64,000 nucleotides of DNA from Purshia tridentata (lineage: Eukaryota > Streptophyta > Magnoliopsida > Rosales > Rosaceae). This document shows positions 57,185 to 64,000 of the stretch, piece after piece (position 1 is the first letter of the stretch; each line of letters opens with the position of its first letter). The position numbers and the translations under genes were made by a program. Below the pieces are notes generated by a model that saw only the letters and a list, made by a program, of their open reading frames with translations, was not told where the DNA came from and ran no database searches. The stretch lies in NCBI GenBank assembly GCA_003254885.1, contig QANT01000760.1, positions 1 to 64,000 of the forward strand. The letters run 5' to 3'.

Positions 57185-58192
57185 CTATGATGGTTCACGA
57201 GGACGAGCAGTCCAAAGAGAACTGAGGGCACGTAGACGGTGAAAGTACTGCCCCAATGCAAGCAAGCCTCGAGCTGCTTGGTAAGTTGTTAGGATTCTTG
57301 ACATTTGCTGCAGAGTTTGCTGCCGAAGGTGATCTGCCTGTCTTGGAGAAGAGCAACACAGTTCAGTTAACAAGGAGTCTTAGGAAAAGGGTAGTTGATA
57401 TGAATCATGTATACATGTTTATCACTCTAGATGTCATATATATGTACATGCTTATGGTATAGTACATGTCAAATATGTACATGTTCATCACTCTAGGTGG
57501 GATAGGCATTTCTTGCTTCATGCTTATTAGCAGTACTTGCCCTATTAAGTTTGAATTATTCAATATATAGGTTCATGAAGTTATATAGAAGAATTGTAAT
57601 CAATCCCTCAACGCCAATATCATCAAGAAAGGCAGTTAATATTGAATTTACTGGATTTTCACTAACTAAAACAGTACAAGATGGCCATCTGATACATTAC
57701 CTGGCTCACAAAGCTCTCCAGTGCTTCCAACTTCTCCAGTGCTGCATCCATCTGAGATCCATAACTTTCTCCAATCAATATTTGATCAGCTGATATAGCC
57801 TGGGCCAATGTCTGCTGCAGTTTATCCATTCCCTGTGAGAGAGCATCTTCAGCTTGCTGACAAGATTGCCGCAGGTTACAGAAATCCAGAACTTGCTGCT
57901 CAGTCAATGGCTCAATTTGTTTCACCAGAATCTATACGAATGAAATAAGCAGTATGTTACACATATAATGAATTAAATTGCACTATAGCTCATCAGAAAT
58001 AATGATGATAAAAATCAAGTCATTGTAGATTCATGCATAAATGCTAAGTTTAGTATTATCATAGAAAAGCTATGCATCTCAGTAGTGCTCAACCATATTT
58101 CCAGGTGGAGAAGAAAATTCAACATATTATACTGATCATAAACGTAAACAGATGCATCATAATATGCATAGGGAGAGAGAGAGGGAGAGGGA

Positions 58193-58235
<43 letters not shown>

Positions 58236-60397
58236 AGTATTATCAGTGACCAAACAATAATGAGTCCTCAAATGCCAAGTTGAACTAAATGAAGCATTAC
58301 ATTTAGAAGCTCTGATGGGCGAAATCCTCCAATCCAATGAAAATAGCGTTCTACTGAACTTCTCCATATGCCGGACAATAAGTAAAAGATATCAGCTTTT
58401 GCAGCATCTGCCTTCATACGGAAAAGATTAGCATAGTGGTTCAAGCCACTTTCTACAAGCATTCGAAGTTCTATATCAGTGACAGTGGCATGGTCTTGCA
58501 ATGCTTTTCTTAGTGCAAAATTCTGTCTATGTTGTTCTTCAACCCAGTGTCCATATTCCATCTCAAATGTAGTGATCCCTGCAAGGTTCATAACTTGAGT
58601 AACACTTCTATTGAAAGTATAAACACAATTTTTTATAAAAACCACTTAAATAACTAAAAAATAGAAGGTAATTACATCATTTAAAGAAAAAAATTTCTGT
58701 AGAAGGATGATTACAACAGAGATTAAAGAGTTCAAAACTTCAGAGCTATAACTTGATATACTTGTCATTAAGGATAGAACAATTATTTATAGGGAATACA
58801 AAACTTCTCTTGTGAAAGGGTCCTATTATCTAAGAAACTAGGATACCTCTTAATATTTATCATTATTTTCAGAGCCACCTGCATATATACTTTCAAAAAT
58901 AAAAATTCACGAATACAGCAGAGCATTTGCTACACTAGTGTAATTTCTGCCATCAACTTATATATTATTTTGCGGGGGTTTTTTGTGAAGGAAGACTTAA
59001 ATCATGGAACATTAAGTTAGTTAGCCGTAAGCCTTAATTCCTGGTCAAGGAAAAGCTTGATTAGAGAACATGATTATTCATAAGCTATAGTCTATTGCAA
59101 ATGTGTTAGAATATAAATAGGTGGAAATGAAGTTCAACAGTTAATATTGGGATATCAATTGTCTTAGGATAATAACATAAAATATAACGGTGACTGCAAA
59201 AACTTAGAATCACAAACCTGAATTCACAGTTCCATTGTATCCCATATGACTAGTACCTAATGAACTGCCTACATACGCACTCTGCAATCAGGTAGGTCTG
59301 TTATCCAATGAATACTATATTCCAATGTTGATAAAAAAGGAAATACATCTGATAATATGAACAAAGACAAAATAATGGTGATTTTCAACTCACCTTTCTA
59401 GCTCTGTCAAGTTCCTGCTCCAATTGTGCCAGCTTAAAACGGCTTGTTTCTAGTTGTTGAACATAAGCCTATGGCAGTACAAAATAAAATTATTCAATTA
59501 ACTTGACATGTTCTGGCGATGCAATAATGAAGCCTTGTAGGGGATTCATATTCACCTTTTTTCGCATACGACTTTTGCGAGCAGCTTCACGATTTTGCTC
59601 TAACCGTCTCTGTACCTGTATATTGATATTTTCACTCAGAGAACCATTTTATAGGGGAGAAAAAAAAAAAAAAGAAGCCTGATTATATCAGATCTTTTAT
59701 TCTCAGCATGACCAGGGTGTATGAAGAAGCCCTTATGAGCTGTAGCCAAAGCAAGTACCTTAAGTATACATGAAGACAAATATATAACTCTAAAGAACTG
59801 AACTAGAATTGGAGATCCACAAATCTTTGATTAGCAATTCACAAAGATGGACAATGAAGGCAATTAGGAGGTATAATTTTTTTTTTCCTCTATGTAATTT
59901 TTCAGCATCAGTTCAAACAAACAAATTCTCCTCTAATTTTGATGATAGTATGATTTACTTTATAATTAATGAGATGCAAATAAGTAAAAAGACCAAGACA
60001 TAGATATATGTTGCCATGCTAAGACCATGCTCAACAATACAAGAAAGTAAGAAGGGGTGGGGTGGGGACCTTATCAGTAGATCTGTTTACTTCTTGATCA
60101 TTTCCAGAAGGTCCCATGGATTCATGAGAAACAAATCCCACCTAGAGAAGTAGGAGCAGAAAATCAATCGAAGTTCATAAATTAATTAAAAGTGCCTCAA
60201 ACATTGAAGAATAGAGACCAAGCTTCATGCATCTTCACCTTGGTTTCCATCCCAGCATCCACATCTCCAAGTATGGAAGCACCTGTATTTGAGCTATGAT
60301 CACCCCTGAAGGTTTCTTTCCACACACCAACCTGCCGGAATGGCTCATATATGCCCATTTGTCTTGCGGTGGCAAATTGAGTTGATGTATAGCTCAT
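57185..60397 (-). CDS. TGA7: TGA-class bZIP transcription factor (TGA3/TGA7 group)
   Basis: Eight exons on the minus strand: 60239-60397, 60070-60141, 59556-59615, 59394-59468, 59218-59281, 58301-58578, 57701-57931 and 57185-57337; total 363 aa. TGA factors bind TGACG promoter elements and partner NPR1 in salicylic-acid defence. The N-terminus has the conserved MGIYEPF. The basic region (about 78-97, VQRRLEQNREAARKSRMRKK) has N-x7-R, and the zipper follows (AYVQQLETSRFKLAQLEQEL). The DOG1 domain (about 145-340) includes EMEYGHWVEEQ, LNHYANLFRMKADAAKADIF, WIGGFRPSELLN and QADHLRQQTLQQM. The C-terminus (LSSLWTARPREPS) is closest to TGA7. Two cysteines (C254, C260; CNLRQSC) match the redox pair known in TGA1/4. 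Group assignment is inferred from motifs and synteny. Confidence 0.93.
58171..58233. repeat. (GA)n microsatellite in TGA intron 6
   Basis: About 60 bases of GA dinucleotides with some GGGAGA interruptions at the left end. Likely polymorphic in length. Confidence 0.9.
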
Positions 60398-63300
60398 ACT
60401 CTATCAGATAAATTGAATAAATAGATGAACAAACAAATAAATAAATAAGTAAATAAAGAGCATTCATAATCACTCTGTTGCAAAATTATAACTGTATACT
60501 TTGCTCCAAGAGAAAGACCAATAAATATGGCAGCAAATATAATTCTAATGGGACTAGAAAATGACCTTCACAGTGAGAAACTGAGAACAACAGAAGCTAA
60601 GGAGCAAGATTGGAACAAATTATAACTTGTAATGGTTCTAAATACAGCATGAGTAAGTTGGAATCATTGGTTTGGATTTGGGAACCTTAAAAAAACCGAA
60701 ACGATTCCCATGTTGGATTTCCTAATGTTGCGTCCGAGAAAATCCAGTACACAAAGCAGAAGAAAAAAATGTCAAAAGCAAAGAAAGAAGCATGGTACTA
60801 AAGGTTGCCAAAACATAAACAACTTCCGCTTTAAGTAACCAGAAGAAGTGGATAAAGCTAAGTAAAAAGTTGGGGGAACTGATAGTAATCTGCAGTTATA
60901 TAATATTACACATATATATACTTATTAAACTATGTTATATACATCCACACACACGCAGACACCCACATACAAAAATACATAGATATACACATATATTACA
61001 TTGGGAGTATAAGAAAAAAAGAAAAAGATCTCAGAGACTGACATTACTTACCTCTTGTAACATGCTTTCCAGGACTGCAGGCAACAAAAAAGACTATCTC
61101 AGCAACAGGGCATAACTTGAAATTTTAAGGTTCACTGAGTCATTCATCAACCCAACACGTAACAAGCAAAGACCTTTGAGGCTTCAAACTTAGAAATACT
61201 TCCATGAATGGTGGAAGTGAAAGAAACTAGCCATCTGGGTAGACTTGTGATGAACCCAAATCCCCAATTTCAACACCCCCATGATCATCTGGCGAGACCC
61301 ATATATATGGGAATCATTGGTCACCCATTTTCTCAGAGAGGTTTTGTAAGCAACTTTGGAAGAACCACATCTCTCTCTATCTCTCCAGCTTATAATATTC
61401 ATTCTTTTCTCAAAGCGCCACAGTAAACCGTTAACGTCGCTACGTCCCCACTAAAGTCGTTTTCAAGACCTCTTTTTTTATTTTGAAAAAAAAAAAAAAA
61501 GACAAGAAAGATCATTGATGCCAGGTGGGTTGTGCTGATTAGTTGGTGACTTTGTGGGCGGTGATAATAGTGAATGTAAATAGTGGAGGAGGGTTAGTTT
61601 GGTCATTTGGGAAAATGGGTCGGAATCTGACAGCGGTCCAACTCCAACATGCGTGTGATCTGTCTCCTACCAGAAGAAATTGTACTGCGGTGCGGGGTTG
61701 GGATTCACCCGCCAAAATGGATGTATTTTTTTGGAGATTTTTATTAACTTTTATCACTAAAACTACAACACTCAATTACCAACAATCAAAATTTTCTTTT
61801 AATCTGGCAATATAACTATATAACTTATATTTGCTCTAAAAAATTCATGAAAAATTAATCACTTTTTTATATGTATGTGTATCCTAATCATTGTGATAGA
61901 GAACATTTAATTTAATTCAATTTGGACTTCTTTATTTTCTTTAACCTAATATGTATCAAAATAGTATACTTGTAATTATGCAGTGCGCAATTTGGGATAT
62001 GCACAATTTATTTTTTTATTTTCTTTCTAATAGGTATTATGTTATTTTTGGAAGCTTAAACTTCTTATGAATTTTTGGGCCAAAAAAAAAAAAAGAACTT
62101 CTTATTGTTGATGTTAAAATTCTCGTTAGGCCTAATTTTAACAAGCAACAATAAATCAATTACCTAAAAGCCTTTCTCTTAATTGTCGCACCTCCTTCCA
62201 AGTTTCTTCCCTTTATGTTGTTGAAATTCTCCTGAAGAGTGTACCTGCAATGACACTTCGATACTAAAATGAGCAAAAATTCAATATTCTTTTCAGTGTT
62301 TTCTCCGTATTAATCTCCCCCTCTTTGCATGGGGGTATGTCACTTTTTATAGTAAAACAATTTTTTTCCGTTATCTCCTACCTTCACGCCCTTTTTTCCC
62401 GTTATGCCCTTTTTAATGCATTTGATCGTTGACGCCTTTATTTTGGTATGTGGGTGATTAAGTAAGGATAAATGGGTTGTTTGTTATGATTTAATAATGT
62501 TACCGTTTTCATTTTCGGACTTCAGTTTCTTTCGGCCTTTTGGGCTTCATTCTTTGTTCCGGCCTTTCTTTGGACAGGGCCTGCTCACTTCTCGGTCTTG
62601 GGCCCAGATAATTCCGTCGCGCACACTTATGAATTTATGAATGGCTTTTTAAACTCTTTTTTTTTTTTTTTTTCATAATCATAGTTTATAGATAGCATAT
62701 TGCTAGTTAAATACTTATCCAACATAATTTGAAAGATGGTCGGAAACTTTTTCAAACAATAATGTTCTTGTCAATCTAAAACATGAAAATTAAGGACTAT
62801 TGATGATACACGCATGAAAGAGTAGATAAAATGAAGAAAAGTAGCACTTTCCCATCAACTAGGAGGTGATTAAAGGACTCTACCCCGGATGAAAACCTTT
62901 TGCCGAAAGGGAATGAAGGACACACATTCAAATCAATAAATAAAAAAGTCCACATTTAAATGGCAATTGCATTTCATGAGTTGTATAATGTTAAGATCTG
63001 ATTTAATTGTGTGCGTGTTTCGTTAATTTTAAAGCGGTTTAGTATGCAAGTATTTGAACAAGAATCTTAATTTAAAATCTCAATCATTTTTATCAATGAA
63101 CTATTAGTTTAATAATATTTTTTTCACTTTTATCGAAAAATATCTCAATTCCGAATAAATTGAAAAAGAAAATTATTATAAAATATTATTGGAGCTTGAT
63201 GAATATCGTCATGTTGCCATATTATAGCTGGCAATATCATCTTTTATTTTGTTTGGGTTTTGGTAGCATAATAATGTGCACTGTGTACCCACCCATATCA

Positions 63301-64000
63301 GACGAAGAAATGCTGCGTCAACTTTGCATAATCGGTTCGATCGGTACAGTGGAAAGCAGGAAAAACAAACAAAAACTAGAAAAAGAAAAAGATTAAAAGA
63401 TAAATATATTTATATTGCCAAGTGGCCTTATGATATCTTCTGTACATGATCACCAATTATTTGGCTATGGTTTAAAATATTTGGTTGATGGCAATTAATA
63501 TACTTAACAAAACTAATTTAATTTAATAATTTGATACCTTTAGTTAGATAGCTAGGATTATCTTTAGTATATCTTCTGTGTTGTTTACTTATGTTTATAG
63601 GTAAAAACATTTTAGGTAAATAATTGGAGTTAGCTCAAGTGATGAGGGAGCTAGGTTAAGGATTCAACTCACTTCAATATAACAAAAATAAATAAATTTT
63701 AGGATTTAAACATCTAAGTATGAAACTTATGAGTTTAATTCATTCTTGTAATTTGGGGGTGATTTTATGCATATAAGATTTTGCTTAAAAAGACATTATA
63801 TATATCTAAGAAAATTATGAAAGAGTGAATCATGAAAATATGAACATGTCAGATTCAATGATCATCAAATGAGTCGTATAATATACAAGAAAGATTTTAC
63901 GATCATCATACCATCTTCTACTTAACTTTTCACTAATAGGTATATTTTGTATGACATACAAACGTTTTACTATATACAAACTCAATATACAACACTATAG
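60398..64000. other. Intergenic DNA upstream of the TGA gene to the window end
   Basis: The TGA promoter and leader are within about 1 kb (60398-61430). 63629-63680 (GGAGTTAGCTCAAGTGATG ... GATTCAACTC) resembles a tRNA-derived SINE head, weakly. The rest is AT-rich. No coding region is supported; open frames here are under 95 codons and unrecognised. Confidence 0.4.

Noticed and set aside
1-64000. CRISPR arrays, operons, phage or bacterial defence systems
   Set aside because: The window is plant nuclear DNA; no spaced short repeats or prokaryotic gene clusters are present.

Overview
The window is nuclear DNA from a core eudicot plant. It has split genes with GT-AG introns, AT-rich intergenic DNA, MITEs, nuclear tRNA genes and plant-only families (ARF, CLE, TGA bZIP, BPS1-like, PPR). 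Codon and family features would suit a woody rosid such as Rosaceae/Prunus, but I cannot prove the species. Exon coordinates were deduced by hand from reading frame, splice sites and family motifs; the coding lengths of all multi-exon genes close in frame.

Layout. 0-3.9 kb: intergenic DNA with two clean MITEs. 3.9-6.8 kb (+): ARF17-type auxin response factor with a miR160 site. 8.8-17.8 kb: a rearranged tandem segmental duplication. It holds a broken CLE peptide gene (9.5 kb), a long inverted repeat whose right arm carries an inverted CLE fragment (11.3-11.46 kb), a copy of ARF17 intron and 3'-flank DNA without exon 2 (11.46-12.45 kb), an intact chloroplast GrpE gene (12.7-15.5 kb, +) and an intact CLE gene (17.5 kb, +). 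19.3-21.5 kb (-): PPR gene with a decayed C-terminus. 23.4-23.8 kb (-): small split gene for a membrane protein. 25.1-29.3 kb (+): serine hydroxymethyltransferase of the extended SHM6/7 type. 31.3-32.4 kb (-): BPS1-like gene. 32.5-42.6 kb: about 10 kb without a convincing gene, with a retrotransposon RNase H remnant at 38 kb. 42.6 kb (-): tRNA-Arg(UCU). 44.5-46.7 kb (-): rhomboid-like gene lacking the catalytic histidine (RBL8/KOMPEITO type). 47.0 kb (+): tRNA-Trp(CCA). 49.6-52.5 kb (+): phosphopantothenate-cysteine ligase (CoA pathway). 53.2-55.0 kb (-): organelle-type J-domain protein. 57.2-60.4 kb (-): TGA-class bZIP factor. 60.4-64 kb: intergenic.

The genes are independent plant transcription units, not an operon. 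From memory, the set ARF17 / rhomboid KOM / TGA7 / DnaJ and SHM6 / BPS1-like / TGA3 resembles two Arabidopsis chromosome 1 blocks (near At1g77850-At1g77930 and At1g22020-At1g22070), so this looks like an unfractionated ancestral block.

The most interesting region is 5-18 kb. A tandem duplication of an ARF17-GrpE-CLE segment appears to have been followed by reciprocal gene loss. One breakpoint created a hairpin-forming inverted repeat containing CLE sequence, which could make small RNAs against the surviving CLE gene.
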